From the NCBI RefSeq assembly GCF_900087015.1, contig NZ_FLKP01000002.1, positions 744,001 to 808,000 of the forward strand: 64,000 nt of DNA. The letters are read 5' to 3'. The notes under the pieces are model-generated. The model searched no databases. It was given only the letters and a program-made list of their open reading frames with translations, and was not told the DNA's origin. Made by a program: the position numbers and the translations under genes. Positions 41,993 to 51,076 of this stretch are shown piece by piece. This stretch comes from Christensenella timonensis. GTDB taxonomy: Bacteria; Bacillota; Clostridia; Christensenellales; Christensenellaceae. Position 1 is the first letter of the stretch; each line of letters starts with the position of its first letter.

Positions 41993-42403
41993 ATGGTAAA
42001 AAGAACGAAGATCATAGTTGCGGTGCTTCTTGCGGTGATAACGGCCATGGGATTGTGCGCGTGCGCGCCGGAGGACGGCCTGACCGAGCTCGTGCTTGAG
42101 CTGCCGGATGGATCGGTTGTCGATATGCTGGAACAGTCGAGCGTCAATCTTCCCAAGGAGAATATTGGCAAGGAGGTCAAGCTGCGCGGCACGAAGGTCG
42201 TGGACGGCAAGGAGATCTCCAAGGAATTGAAAACGTATGAGCTGAAGGAAGGGTATAACGACCTGACCGTTCACGTTTCGCTGGGGGACGGCGCCGCGGA
42301 CAAGCGGACGATCACCGTGTTCGTTGAACTGGAAAACCCGCCGCTGAAATCGAGCAAGCCGTCGGACGCGGCGGAACCGCCGGAAGCAGGAGCAAACGAG
42401 TAA
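41993..42403 (+). CDS. Small predicted lipoprotein
   Basis: The 136-residue protein has a lipoprotein-type signal (VAVLLAVITAMGLCACAPEDG); the second cysteine fits LCAC as lipobox. The mature part is a small beta domain with KELKTYELKEGYNDLTVHVSLGDGAADKRTITVFVEL, then a Pro/Glu-rich end. No family is recognised. GGAGG is 6 bases before the ATG. It lies between walJ and rlmH and is probably cotranscribed with both. Confidence 0.8.
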   Translation: MVKRTKIIVAVLLAVITAMGLCACAPEDGLTELVLELPDGSVVDMLEQSSVNLPKENIGKEVKLRGTKVVDGKEISKELKTYELKEGYNDLTVHVSLGDGAADKRTITVFVELENPPLKSSKPSDAAEPPEAGANE

Positions 42404-42418
42404 AGAGGAGATACCGCC

Positions 42419-42892
42419 ATCAGGATCAAGATCATTTGCGTGGGAAAACTGAAGGAAGAATTTTATACAAAGGCGCAGGCGGAATATACAAAAATGCTTG
42501 CGCGTTTTTGTGATATCGTGATCGACGAGCTGCCGGACGAGCCGCTTACAAACGTCAAAGGGGAAAAGGCGCTGTCAGCGGTCAGGGACGCGGAAGGCAG
42601 GCGGATCCTTGCCAAATGCGAAGGCTACGTGATCGCGTGCGACGTGCGCGCGAAACAGCTCAGCTCCGAAGCGTTCGCGCAAAAGCTGGATACGCTGATG
42701 ACAGGGGGAAACAGTACCATCAGCTTTGTGATCGGCGGGTCGCTGGGGCTTTCGGAAGAGGTGAAAAGCCGTGCGGATATGCGGCTGTCCGTTTCGGAAA
42801 TGACGATGCCGCACAGGTTGTTCCGCATCGTGCTGCTGGAGCAGGTGTTCCGCGCATTCAAGATACTAAATCACGAGACATACCATAAATAG
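42419..42892 (+). CDS. rlmH: 23S rRNA pseudouridine-1915 N3-methyltransferase, apparent ATC start
   Basis: The SPOUT methyltransferase of 157 residues has GGNSTISFVIGGSLGLSEEV and LSVSEMTMPHRLFRIVLLEQVFRAF, diagnostic for RlmH. It methylates pseudouridine 1915 in helix 69 of the ribosome. The expected N-terminus (R-I-K-I-I-C-V-G-K) is encoded from 42422. The codon before it is ATC at 42419, which lies 8 bases after GAGGAG (42405-42410). No ATG, GTG or TTG occurs in frame between the upstream stop (TAA 42401) and GTG 42440, which would delete the first strand. Either ATC is the start or an ATG-to-ATC change exists. Confidence 0.9.
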   Translation: MRIKIICVGKLKEEFYTKAQAEYTKMLARFCDIVIDELPDEPLTNVKGEKALSAVRDAEGRRILAKCEGYVIACDVRAKQLSSEAFAQKLDTLMTGGNSTISFVIGGSLGLSEEVKSRADMRLSVSEMTMPHRLFRIVLLEQVFRAFKILNHETYHK

Positions 42893-42940
42893 TTATGATA
42901 TAATATGTGTATTATTTATTTGGATGGATGGGAGCAGAAG

Positions 42941-44593
42941 ATGGCAGAAGGAGAATCAAAGAATTTTATCGAAGAAATCATTGAAAACGACCTTGAAAAG
43001 GGTGTTGTAAAAGAAGTCGTGACGCGGTTCCCGCCCGAACCGAACGGGTATTTGCATTTAGGGCATGCCAAGGCTATTTGTTTGAATTTCGGGCTGGCGG
43101 AGGAATACGGCGGAAAGTGTAACCTGCGCTTTGACGACACAAACCCTTTAAAAGAGGATGCATCCTATGTCGATGCGATCAAAAAAGATATCGAGTGGCT
43201 GGGGTTTTCCTGGGACAAGGAAGTATACGGCTCGGATTATTTTGATTATATGTATGAATGCGCGGAAGCGCTCATCAAGAAGGGCCTTGCTTTTGTGGAT
43301 GATTTAACGGCCGAGCAGATGCGCGAATACCGCGGAACGCTTACGGAGCCGGGCAAGGAAAGCCCATACAGGGAGCGCAGCGTCGAAGAGAATCTGGATT
43401 TGTTCCGCCGTATGAGGGCGGGCGAATTCGAGGATGGAGAAAAGATACTGCGAGCGAAAATCGATATGAGTTCGCCCAACCTCAATATGCGCGATCCGGC
43501 GGTCTTCCGTGTCGTGAAATCGCCGCACCACCGCACGGGCGATAAGTGGGCCATCTATCCGATGTATGATTTTGCGCATCCGTTGGAGGATGCTTTTGAG
43601 GGCGTGACGCATTCGGTTTGTACGATGGAATTCGAGGATCACCGCCCGCTTTACGACTGGGTGGTACAAAACTGCGATTGTAAAAACGTGCCGCGCCAGT
43701 ACGAATTTGCGCGGCTCAACCTTTCCAATACGGTGATGAGCAAGCGCTACCTGAAAAAGCTGGTGGACGAGGGCGTGGTGTCCGGCTGGGATGATCCGCG
43801 CATGCCCACGCTTTCCGGCGTGCGCCGCAGGGGCTATACGCCCGAAGCGATCCGCGATTTCTGCGAACGCATCGGCGTGGCGAAGGCGGTTTCCGAGGTG
43901 GATGTACGACTGCTGGAGCATTGCGTGCGCGAGGATTTGAACGCGCATGCGCCGCGCGTGATGGCGGTGCTCCGGCCGCTGAAGCTGACCATCGAAAATT
44001 ATCCGGACAATGAGACGGAGATGCTTACGGCCGAAGACCTGCCGGGGGGCGAAAGCAGGCACGGGGTGCCGTTCTCCAAGCACCTGTATATCGAGCGGGA
44101 CGATTTCATGGAGGAAAGGCCGAACAACAAATATTTCCGCCTGTATGTGGGCGGCGAGGTGCGGCTGAAAAATGCGTACATCATCAAATGCGAACGTGCC
44201 GTAAAGGATGCGGACGGGAATGTGGCAGAGGTCGTATGCAGCTATGATAAGACGACCAAGTCGGGCGGCGAGAACAGCGGCAAAAAGGTCAAGGGTACGC
44301 TGCACTGGGTGGACGCAAATACGGCTGTCAGGGCGCAGGTGCGGCTGTTTGACTACCTGTTTTTGGAGCAGGAGGACGGCAGCTATGTGACGAATGAAAA
44401 TTCGATGGTGGTGCTTGACCCTGTTTTATTGGAGCCGCACATTAAAACGGCGAAAAAAGGCGACCGCTTCCAGTTTATGCGGCAGGGGTATTTTGCCATC
44501 GACCCGGTGGACAGTACGGGGGATAAGCTGGTGTTCAACCAGATCGTAAGTCTGAAGGACAGCTTTGCAAAACAGGTTTTGAAAGGAAATTGA
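42941..44593 (+). CDS. glnS: Glutamine--tRNA ligase
   Basis: The 550-residue class I synthetase has [17 protein letters not shown] (HIGH motif), [19 protein letters not shown] and [11 protein letters not shown] as KMSKS. It ends with the beta-barrel anticodon-binding domain ([19 protein letters not shown] onward). It charges tRNA-Gln directly, so the amidotransferase route is not needed for Gln. The start is ATG 42941 with GGGAG 8 bases upstream; an earlier in-frame start at 42905 lacks a ribosome site. gltX follows after two bases. Confidence 0.96.
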   Translation: MAEGESKNFIEEIIENDLEKGVVKEVVTRFPPEPNGYLHLGHAKAICLNFGLAEEYGGKCNLRFDDTNPLKEDASYVDAIKKDIEWLGFSWDKEVYGSDYFDYMYECAEALIKKGLAFVDDLTAEQMREYRGTLTEPGKESPYRERSVEENLDLFRRMRAGEFEDGEKILRAKIDMSSPNLNMRDPAVFRVVKSPHHRTGDKWAIYPMYDFAHPLEDAFEGVTHSVCTMEFEDHRPLYDWVVQNCDCKNVPRQYEFARLNLSNTVMSKRYLKKLVDEGVVSGWDDPRMPTLSGVRRRGYTPEAIRDFCERIGVAKAVSEVDVRLLEHCVREDLNAHAPRVMAVLRPLKLTIENYPDNETEMLTAEDLPGGESRHGVPFSKHLYIERDDFMEERPNNKYFRLYVGGEVRLKNAYIIKCERAVKDADGNVAEVVCSYDKTTKSGGENSGKKVKGTLHWVDANTAVRAQVRLFDYLFLEQEDGSYVTNENSMVVLDPVLLEPHIKTAKKGDRFQFMRQGYFAIDPVDSTGDKLVFNQIVSLKDSFAKQVLKGN

Positions 44594-44595
44594 CC

Positions 44596-46053
44596 ATGGA
44601 AGTAAGAACGAGATTTGCGCCCAGCCCTACGGGATACCTGCATATCGGCGGCCTGCGGACGGCGCTTTATGCATTTCTATTTGCAAAAAAACACGGCGGG
44701 AAGTTTATCCTGCGTATCGAGGATACGGACAGGGAGAGGCTTGTCAACCAGGCAAGCGAGATCATCTACCGTACGCTTAAGGATACGGGGCTCGTATACG
44801 ACGAGGGCCCGGACGTAGGCGGCCCGTACGGCCCGTATATCCAGTCCGAGCGCAAGGATATCTACCGTGAGTATGCACAGGAGCTTGTGCGGCGCGGGGC
44901 GGCATATTATTGCTTTTGCACCAAAGAACGCCTGGGCGGCCTGCGCACGCAGTGTGAAGCAAAGGGAAAGCAATTCAAGTATGACAAGCATTGCCTTTCC
45001 CTGGCGCCGGAAGAGGTGCAAAAGAACCTTGACGCGGGTGTGCCGTACGTGATCCGCCAGAACATTCCCACGGAGGGGGAAACGACGTACAGCGACATGG
45101 TGTACGGCGATATCACTGTGCCCAACAGCGACATGGAGGACAATATCCTTTTGAAGTCGGACGGGTATCCGACATACAATTTAGCGAATGTGGTGGACGA
45201 CCACCTGATGGGGATCACCCATGTGATCCGTGGGATCGAGTATCTTTCATCGACCCCCAAATACAATCTTTTATATAAGGCGCTTGAATGGGACGTTCCG
45301 CAGTATATCCACCTGCCGCCAGTGATGCGCGACAAGCATGCCAAGCTAAGTAAGCGGCACGGCGATGCATCCTACGAAGATTTTATTGCTAAGGGGTTTT
45401 TATCCCCTGCGATCCTCAATTATATTGCGCTTTTAGGCTGGAGCCCTTCCGGCAACCAGGAGATATTCACCCTGCCCGAGCTGATCGACGCATTTGATGT
45501 GTCGGGCATCAGTAAGAGCCCGGCGATCTTTGATGTGGAAAAACTCACATGGATGAACGGGGAATATATCCGCGCGCTTTCCGAAGAAGAATTCATCAGC
45601 ACGGCAATGCCGTATTTTGAGCAGGCCATCGACCCGGATAAATTCGACCTGCCGCTTTTGACGCGCCTTATCCAGCCACGGCTGGAGGTGCTCACCGATA
45701 TCCCCGGGAAAGTCGCTTTTCTGGGCAAGATGCCGGACTATGGTATCGACCTTTACAACCACAAAAAGATGAAGGTAACGCCTGAAAGTGCGCTGGTAAA
45801 CCTTAAGGAGGCATACCCGGTGCTGCGCGACCTGCCGGAATTCAGCGAGACGGCGCTGCACGACGCGATGATGGGGCTGGTGCAGAGGCTGGGCATCAAG
45901 AACGGACAGCTCCTGTACCCTCTGCGCGTGGCGATTTCCGGTGTGGCGGTCACGCCGGGCGGGGCGATCGAGATCGCGTATCTGTTAGGAAAGCATGAAA
46001 CGCTTTCACGGCTGGAAAAGAGTATCGAATTGCTTAAAAAGCAGCTCGTATAG
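44596..46053 (+). CDS. gltX: Glutamate--tRNA ligase
   Basis: The 485-residue class I enzyme has [33 protein letters not shown] and [15 protein letters not shown] (KMSKS), and the all-helical C-terminal anticodon domain typical of bacterial GluRS. The ATG at 44596 lies 6 bases after AAAGGA. It is paired directly with glnS. With a true GlnRS present it is expected to be the discriminating type that charges only tRNA-Glu. Confidence 0.96.
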   Translation: MEVRTRFAPSPTGYLHIGGLRTALYAFLFAKKHGGKFILRIEDTDRERLVNQASEIIYRTLKDTGLVYDEGPDVGGPYGPYIQSERKDIYREYAQELVRRGAAYYCFCTKERLGGLRTQCEAKGKQFKYDKHCLSLAPEEVQKNLDAGVPYVIRQNIPTEGETTYSDMVYGDITVPNSDMEDNILLKSDGYPTYNLANVVDDHLMGITHVIRGIEYLSSTPKYNLLYKALEWDVPQYIHLPPVMRDKHAKLSKRHGDASYEDFIAKGFLSPAILNYIALLGWSPSGNQEIFTLPELIDAFDVSGISKSPAIFDVEKLTWMNGEYIRALSEEEFISTAMPYFEQAIDPDKFDLPLLTRLIQPRLEVLTDIPGKVAFLGKMPDYGIDLYNHKKMKVTPESALVNLKEAYPVLRDLPEFSETALHDAMMGLVQRLGIKNGQLLYPLRVAISGVAVTPGGAIEIAYLLGKHETLSRLEKSIELLKKQLV

Positions 46054-46062
46054 GAGGTTTTT

Positions 46063-46641
46063 ATGCAAGAGCAAATGCTTATGCCGCAGCCGGCGCCGGA
46101 CAAAACAAAGATAGGCGGGTGGCTCGCTTTTATCGGGTTCCGGATCATTGCCGGGCTCGTGATGAATCTCGTAGGGTTGGCAGCCATGGCGGTAAACAAA
46201 GCGCAGGGTATATATTATTTTTACGGATCAGACATCCTGCTGGTTGTGATCACCTGCCTGGGTGCAGCGACGCTGGTTTTTTATTTTCTGAAGAAAAAGC
46301 CGTTTGTGTTTTTGTATATTGCGTGTGTGGCGGTGACGCTCGTGAACAATGCGCTGGTACAGGGCGGCGCACTTTTTGCAGTACAGGTCGTGGTAGAATC
46401 CTTGCTGGTCGCGTATCTCCTGATGTCGCGCAGGGTTGCTTATGTCTATGATTTCCACATCAGGGCAAACGCGGTGCCGCGTTATGAAGGGGCGGCGGTG
46501 CCTGTGGCGGCTGCCGGACTGAATCCGCAGCAAGAGCAGGTTTTTGCCGACTTGCTGGAAGCAAAAAAGCAACACGACGAAGGGACTCTCACGGACGAGG
46601 CATTTGAAGAACGGAAAAGAAAGCTGCTGCTTGCGCTTTAG
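46063..46641 (+). CDS. DUF2569-like membrane protein with a C-terminal SHOCT-like domain
   Basis: The 192-residue protein begins with TKIGGWLAFIGFRIIAGLVMNLV, as in DUF2569, and has four membrane helices to about residue 130. After a linker it ends with QQEQVFADLLEAKKQHDEGTLTDEAFEERKRKLL, a SHOCT module (short helical hairpin; L-x-x-L-x-x-G-x-I/L-T-x-x-E-F). AGGAGG lies before the ATG. The next gene also ends with a SHOCT-like module. No enzymatic role can be assigned. Confidence 0.8.
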   Translation: MQEQMLMPQPAPDKTKIGGWLAFIGFRIIAGLVMNLVGLAAMAVNKAQGIYYFYGSDILLVVITCLGAATLVFYFLKKKPFVFLYIACVAVTLVNNALVQGGALFAVQVVVESLLVAYLLMSRRVAYVYDFHIRANAVPRYEGAAVPVAAAGLNPQQEQVFADLLEAKKQHDEGTLTDEAFEERKRKLLLAL

Positions 46642-46652
46642 GAGGACTGGAT

Positions 46653-47618
46653 ATGAAAAAATTTGTAGCGGTAATGGCAGCTGCCCTGTTGATTGTGCTA
46701 TGCACGGGTACGGCCTTTGCGCATGGGGATACATACAGCCTGCCGGATTTGAACCTGACGGTTGAGATCCCTGACGGATACCTGGTAGTGACGGACGAGA
46801 CTCTGGACGATCCGGATGTCAAGGAAGCGCTCTACGACCTTTTTGGCTTAGAGGCGCGGGAGGCGCGTACTTCGCTTGCAGACCAGGATATTTACCTGGA
46901 TGCGCTGGAAGCGGACGGAAAGAATGAGTTTATGATCAGTATGACACAGGACGAAGAAGATGGTGCAACCTCTGTGATGTCCACAAACTTTACACAAATG
47001 CTGATCGAGGATATGCAGGACGTAGAGGGATATGTTGACCAGCAAGTGGAGTATTTTAAGAGTGAAGCCTTTGCGGAGGAAGTCGGCGGGAAAGTCGTGG
47101 GCGTCGAAAAAGTACAAACAGACGACGCGCTTTATATTTCTTACCATATCATCGTGGAAGTCGGCGGTGCGGCATATGACGAGCTGCATTACATGACGAT
47201 TAAGAATGGACAGCATCTGGACTTTATGCTGCGTGAAAACAATGGGAGCATAACGCCGGAACATGAAGAGCTGATGGAAGGTATCATGGACAGTGTGAAG
47301 ATCGGGAAGGCGGACAATGCTGTCACGAGGAAAATAGCGCAAAACGAGCAGACAAGCATGGCCGGGGTGGTCGTAGGGATCGTTCTGGCGGCAGTCGTAG
47401 CGCTGGGCGCTTACCTGCGGTACCGGAGCCGCCGGAAGGCAGAACAGGCGCAGGTAAACCGGATGGCGGACATCGAGCGCGATTCGATCCTGAAAGCAAA
47501 CGCCGCTGAACAGGTCAAATATCTGATCGGACGGCTTACCGTGATGCGCGGTGAAGGCGTGATCACGCAGGAGGAATACGACAGGAAAGTGGAAGAGATC
47601 GGGAAGCGGAATCTTTAA
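46653..47618 (+). CDS. Exported membrane-anchored protein with SHOCT-like tail
   Basis: The 321-residue protein has a signal peptide (residues 1-23, TGTAFAH), an acidic extracellular domain of about 210 residues with TLDDPDVKEALYDLFGLEAREA, a single helix at about 235-252 (GVVVGIVLAAVVALGAYL) and a cytoplasmic end with QVKYLIGRLTVMRGEGVITQEEYDRKVEEI, a SHOCT-like module. GGAGG is 8 bases before the ATG. The gene is 11 bases after the DUF2569/SHOCT gene. The pair may form a membrane complex; function is unknown. Confidence 0.78.
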   Translation: MKKFVAVMAAALLIVLCTGTAFAHGDTYSLPDLNLTVEIPDGYLVVTDETLDDPDVKEALYDLFGLEAREARTSLADQDIYLDALEADGKNEFMISMTQDEEDGATSVMSTNFTQMLIEDMQDVEGYVDQQVEYFKSEAFAEEVGGKVVGVEKVQTDDALYISYHIIVEVGGAAYDELHYMTIKNGQHLDFMLRENNGSITPEHEELMEGIMDSVKIGKADNAVTRKIAQNEQTSMAGVVVGIVLAAVVALGAYLRYRSRRKAEQAQVNRMADIERDSILKANAAEQVKYLIGRLTVMRGEGVITQEEYDRKVEEIGKRNL

Positions 47619-47634
47619 AGGACGCAGGAATCAC

Positions 47635-47664
47635 TTGACTTTTCCATGAAAAATGAGATATAAT
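47635..47664 (+). promoter_or_regulatory. Promoter of the rpsF-ssb-rpsR operon
   Basis: TTGACT (47635-47640), an 18-base spacer and TATAAT (47659-47664). Confidence 0.8.
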
Positions 47665-47683
47665 ACCTTGATGTAGCGTCCTT

Positions 47684-47714
47684 GCCCTGCGGACAAAAGC
47701 AGGGCCATTAGTCC
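47684..47714 (+). promoter_or_regulatory. Structured leader of rpsF, candidate S6:S18 binding element
   Basis: GCCCTGC (47684-47690) and GCAGGGC (47699-47705) form a hairpin with the loop GGACAAAA. The loop GGAC (47691-47694) can pair with GTCC (47711-47714) six bases beyond the stem, giving a pseudoknot just before the ribosome site AGGAGGTG. Many bacteria autoregulate rpsF through a leader bound by the S6:S18 dimer; I propose this is that element. Confidence 0.55.
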
Positions 47715-47733
47715 ATGAGGAGGTGAATTACGG

Positions 47734-48024
47734 ATGACAAAGTATGAATCCATGTATATTTTGAAGCCGGATATGGAAGAGGAAAAGAAAGACGCGCTCG
47801 TAAAGCGGTTTTCCGACATCGTCGTAAACAACGGCGGCAATGTCGAAAAGATCGACGAGTGGGGCAAAAAGCGTCTTGCCTACCCGATCCAGTATATCAA
47901 TGACGGCTACTATGTACTGATGAACTTTGAAGCGGATCCGGCGCTGCCGGCCGAGCTTGAAAGAAACTACAAGATTTCAGACGACGTACTGCGTTTTATG
48001 GTTATCAATCTCGACGAGAAATAA
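47734..48024 (+). CDS. rpsF: 30S ribosomal protein S6
   Basis: The 96-residue protein begins TKYESMYILKPDMEEEKK and contains VEKIDEWGKKRLAYPIQYINDGYYVLMNFEADP, the standard S6 fold. It binds 16S rRNA with S18. AGGAGGTG precedes the ATG. It heads the universal rpsF-ssb-rpsR operon. Confidence 0.97.
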   Translation: MTKYESMYILKPDMEEEKKDALVKRFSDIVVNNGGNVEKIDEWGKKRLAYPIQYINDGYYVLMNFEADPALPAELERNYKISDDVLRFMVINLDEK

Positions 48025-48086
48025 AAATGGATACAGGCATGTTTTTCGTGCCTGGAAACGATTTGCATGAAAAGGATGGTTCCAGT

Positions 48087-48533
48087 ATGAACAAAGCGAT
48101 TCTGGTTGGAAATTTAACAAGGGATCCTGAACAGCGTACGACATCGAGCGGTATTTCCGTTACGAGTTTCACGGTGGCAGTGCAGCGCAGGTATAAATCG
48201 CAGGACGGACAGCAGCAGGCGGATTTTATCCCGGTGGTATGCTGGCGCGGACTGGCTGAAAATGTTGCGAAGTATTGCGTAAAGGGTTCCAAGGTTGGCG
48301 TTGTGGGCACGATCCAGACGCGTAACTATGACGATGCGAACGGTGTAAGACGCTACGTGACCGAGGTCATCGCGGATGAAGTTGAATTTTTGAATAGCAG
48401 GCGCGACAGCCAGGGAAGCGGCCAGGGCGATTACGTCCCGCCGCAGGCGCCACCGCAGCAGAATGCAGACGACCTGTTTGCGGAAGAGCTTTCTGATTTC
48501 CAGCCGCTTGATGATGCGGAACTGCCTTTCTGA
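48087..48533 (+). CDS. ssb: Single-stranded DNA-binding protein
   Basis: The 148-residue protein has an OB fold at 1-105 (MNKAILVGNLTRDPEQRTTSSGISVTSFTVAVQRRY) and ends in the acidic tip DDAELPF that binds partner proteins. The linker is short and Pro/Gln-rich. I chose ATG 48087, with AAGGATGG 8 bases upstream; the longer frame to 48027 is not supported. It protects single strands in replication and repair. Confidence 0.96.
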   Translation: MNKAILVGNLTRDPEQRTTSSGISVTSFTVAVQRRYKSQDGQQQADFIPVVCWRGLAENVAKYCVKGSKVGVVGTIQTRNYDDANGVRRYVTEVIADEVEFLNSRRDSQGSGQGDYVPPQAPPQQNADDLFAEELSDFQPLDDAELPF

Positions 48534-48558
48534 TTTCTAAGTAAAGGAGTATCTCACA

Positions 48559-48807
48559 ATGAGTGAAGAAAGAGCAAGAAGACCTATGCGTGCAAGACGT
48601 CCGAGAAGGAAAGTTTGTATGTTCTGTGCGGATAAGTCGGAAACAATAGATTACAAAGACGTTGCAAAACTGAGGAAGTTTATCACGGAGCGCGGCAAGA
48701 TCATGCCGAGGCGCGCTTCCGGCACATGCGCAAAGCACCAGAGAGAGCTTGCGATCGCGATCAAGCGTGCAAGGATTATGGCGCTTCTGCCGTATGTATC
48801 CGACTAA
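48559..48807 (+). CDS. rpsR: 30S ribosomal protein S18
   Basis: The 82-residue basic protein has the S18 pattern: [57 protein letters not shown]. It keeps cysteines (C-x2-C and one more), the zinc-type form. AAAGGAG precedes the ATG. It ends the operon. Confidence 0.97.
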   Translation: MSEERARRPMRARRPRRKVCMFCADKSETIDYKDVAKLRKFITERGKIMPRRASGTCAKHQRELAIAIKRARIMALLPYVSD

Positions 48808-48818
48808 GAACTGTTTAA

Positions 48819-48853
48819 AAAAGCGGTATGGCCATTGGCCATACCGCTTTTTT
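48819..48853 (+). terminator. Terminator of the rpsF operon
   Basis: AAGCGGTATGGCCA and TGGCCATACCGCTT pair over 14 bases, with T6 after. The gap from here to 49116 (about 260 bases) has no gene I can support. Confidence 0.92.
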
Positions 48854-49116
48854 ATGGGAAAATTTTGTCCGGTTTCATATACAAGGGCAAAGGCGGATTG
48901 CGGCTTCATAGCCGTAAATTTGTATTTTGCGGCGGTCAATAAAGTCCGATCAGCACATAAAACTCCCATGCAGGTAGAAATATTCCCCTATACAGCCCGA
49001 TGCGAATTTGTTAAGATAAAAGCCAATTTAGAAAGCATCCCCATTTCTGTTCAACGACACCGGTCTGGGCCTAAGTAAGATCATGGAAATAAAAAATTCA
49101 TACAGGAGGGTACGTT

Positions 49117-50250
49117 ATGGGATATCTGTTAACGCCGGATTCGCAGGAGCTCGTGTCCATGGTAAAGGATTTTGCGGAGAGGGAAATCAAGGAGCAATGT
49201 AAAGCTTATGATGTTTCCGGGGAGTTCCCGGCAGACATTATGGAAAAAACGCTGGCCATGCAGCTTCATTTGATTGAAGTGCCGGAGGAACATGGCGGAA
49301 TGGGCCTCGGCCTGGTTACGGTTGCGGCGATCTACGAGGAACTGGCCAAAGCGGATGCAGGCATACCGTCTACGCTTGCAACAAGCGCAATGGCGTTAAA
49401 GCCGGTCATGGCGGCGGGAACTACGCGGCAGGTAAAGCAGGTTGCGGAAACTTTAACGGCGGGCGGATACGGAGCCTTTGCCTTAACCGAGCCGGCAGCG
49501 GGATCCGACGCGGCAAATACGCGTACGACGGCGGTTCGCGAGGGCAATGAATATGTGATCAACGGCGACAAATGTTTCATTTCCAACGGCGGTATTGCGG
49601 ATATTTATATTGTGTTCGCGATGACGGATAAGCAGGCGGGCACAAAGGGAATCTCCGCGTTTTTGGTGGAGAGCGACAGGCAGGGTGTCAGCGTAGGCAA
49701 AGAGGAAGACAAGATGGGCCTCAGGCTTTCCAATACGACGTCCGTATTTTTTGACGACGTTCGTATTCCGGCCGAAAACCTGATCGGACAGGAAGGAAAA
49801 GGGTTTGGCCTTGCTATGAAAACGCTTGACATAGAGCGTATCCTGACGGCGGCCATCACCATAGGGATCGCGCAGCGCGCCATGGAAGAGGCAACCGCCT
49901 ACGCAAAGGAACGTACGACGTTTGGCAAACCTATCATATACAACCAGGCGATACAGTTTATGCTCGCGGATATGGATATTAAAATCGAAACCGCACGGCA
50001 AATGATGATCCACGCGCTGGACATGGCGCAAAACGGTATGCGCACGACGAGGGAAGCGGCGATCGCAAAGTGTTATTCCTCGGATATGGCAATGCAGGTC
50101 GTGATCGACGCGCTGCAGGTACTGGGCGGATACGGCTACAGCAGGGAATATCCGGTGGAGAAGCTGATGCGCGACGCAAAGGTTTTCCAGATTCTCGAGG
50201 GTACCAACCAGATACAGCGCATGGTAATCGCCGGCAACCTTATGAGGTAA
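49117..50250 (+). CDS. Short-chain acyl-CoA dehydrogenase (butyryl-CoA dehydrogenase-like)
   Basis: The 377-residue FAD enzyme interconverts acyl-CoA and trans-2-enoyl-CoA. It has FALTEPAAGSDAANTRT (acyl-CoA dehydrogenase signature 1), YVINGDKCFISNGGIADIYIVFA, and the second signature around QVLGGYGYSREYPVEKLMRDAKVFQILEGTNQIQ, with the catalytic base in LEGTNQ. AGGAGG lies before the ATG. It is followed in close order by etfB, etfA, a crotonase and a CoA-transferase, so it probably donates to or accepts electrons from the ETF. In fermenting Clostridia such sets make butyryl-CoA or reduce other enoyl-CoAs; the acyl chain is not decidable. Confidence 0.93.
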   Translation: MGYLLTPDSQELVSMVKDFAEREIKEQCKAYDVSGEFPADIMEKTLAMQLHLIEVPEEHGGMGLGLVTVAAIYEELAKADAGIPSTLATSAMALKPVMAAGTTRQVKQVAETLTAGGYGAFALTEPAAGSDAANTRTTAVREGNEYVINGDKCFISNGGIADIYIVFAMTDKQAGTKGISAFLVESDRQGVSVGKEEDKMGLRLSNTTSVFFDDVRIPAENLIGQEGKGFGLAMKTLDIERILTAAITIGIAQRAMEEATAYAKERTTFGKPIIYNQAIQFMLADMDIKIETARQMMIHALDMAQNGMRTTREAAIAKCYSSDMAMQVVIDALQVLGGYGYSREYPVEKLMRDAKVFQILEGTNQIQRMVIAGNLMR

Positions 50251-50254
50251 GCGG

Positions 50255-51076
50255 ATGGAAATACTGGTATGCATCAAACAGGTTCCCGCAGATATGGAAG
50301 TCCGGATCGATCCGCAGACGGGAACGCTGATGCGAGACGGTATCGAGTGTATCGTCAATCCCTTCGACCGCCTGGCGCTGGAATTGGCGGTGCAGCATAA
50401 GGAGCGGCACGGCGGCAGCGTCACGGTGCTTTCCATGGGCCCGCGCCAAACGGAAACGGCGCTTCGGGAGTGCCTTGCCGTGGGGGCGGACGAGGCGTGG
50501 CTGGCAAGCGACCGGACGTTTGGCGGCGCGGATACGCTGGCTACCAGCTATGTGCTTGCGCAGGCGGCGCGCGCCATCATGCAGAGGAAAAACATCGGCG
50601 GTTTTGATTTGGTTTTGTGTGGGAAACAGGCGATGGACAGCGATACGGCGCAGGTGGGCGCGGAGCTGGCCGAGATACTGGATCTGCCGCAGGTGACGGG
50701 AGCCGTTGGGTTTGAACAGGCGGCAGGCGGCTATCTTGTGCTGCGCGAGCGTAAGGCTGCTGTCGATCAAGTCAAGGTGCAAGGGCCGTGCGTGCTGACC
50801 ATCGGAAATGCACAGGTCGCCCCGCGTTACCCGACGATGAAAAGCAAAATGGCGTCTATGAAAGCGCAGGTTTCCATACTGGGCCCGGGCGACATGGACG
50901 GACTGGAGCCTGAACGCACGGGAAGCACAGGTTCTCCCACAAAGGTGGCCGAGGTTTGCGTCATCCCGCATGAAAAGGACGCGGTGATGTTTGGCGGCAG
51001 TATAGAAGAAATTGCAGGCAGCATGGCGGACGTCCTGCAGGGAATGGTTTGCGGCAACGGGGGACGGCAGGCATGA
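50255..51076 (+). CDS. etfB: Electron transfer flavoprotein beta subunit
   Basis: The 273-residue protein starts MEILVCIKQVPADMEVRIDPQTGTLMRDGIECIVNPFDRLALE, typical of EtfB, with the nucleotide-binding GKQAMDSDTAQVGAELAEIL loop. The family signature V-x-x-P-x-x-P-x-M-K-S-K-M appears as APRYPTMKSKMASMKAQV. It forms a heterodimer with EtfA and passes electrons between the dehydrogenase and ferredoxin or NADH. It starts four bases after the dehydrogenase stop and overlaps etfA. Confidence 0.94.
   Translation: MEILVCIKQVPADMEVRIDPQTGTLMRDGIECIVNPFDRLALELAVQHKERHGGSVTVLSMGPRQTETALRECLAVGADEAWLASDRTFGGADTLATSYVLAQAARAIMQRKNIGGFDLVLCGKQAMDSDTAQVGAELAEILDLPQVTGAVGFEQAAGGYLVLRERKAAVDQVKVQGPCVLTIGNAQVAPRYPTMKSKMASMKAQVSILGPGDMDGLEPERTGSTGSPTKVAEVCVIPHEKDAVMFGGSIEEIAGSMADVLQGMVCGNGGRQA

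Noticed and set aside
49029-49110. A short frame (FNDTGLGLSKIME) in the rpsR-acyl-CoA dehydrogenase gap resembles the G box of a histidine kinase ATPase domain.
   Set aside because: It is only about 20 codons after a stop and no other kinase motif is nearby; chance or a very old remnant cannot be distinguished.
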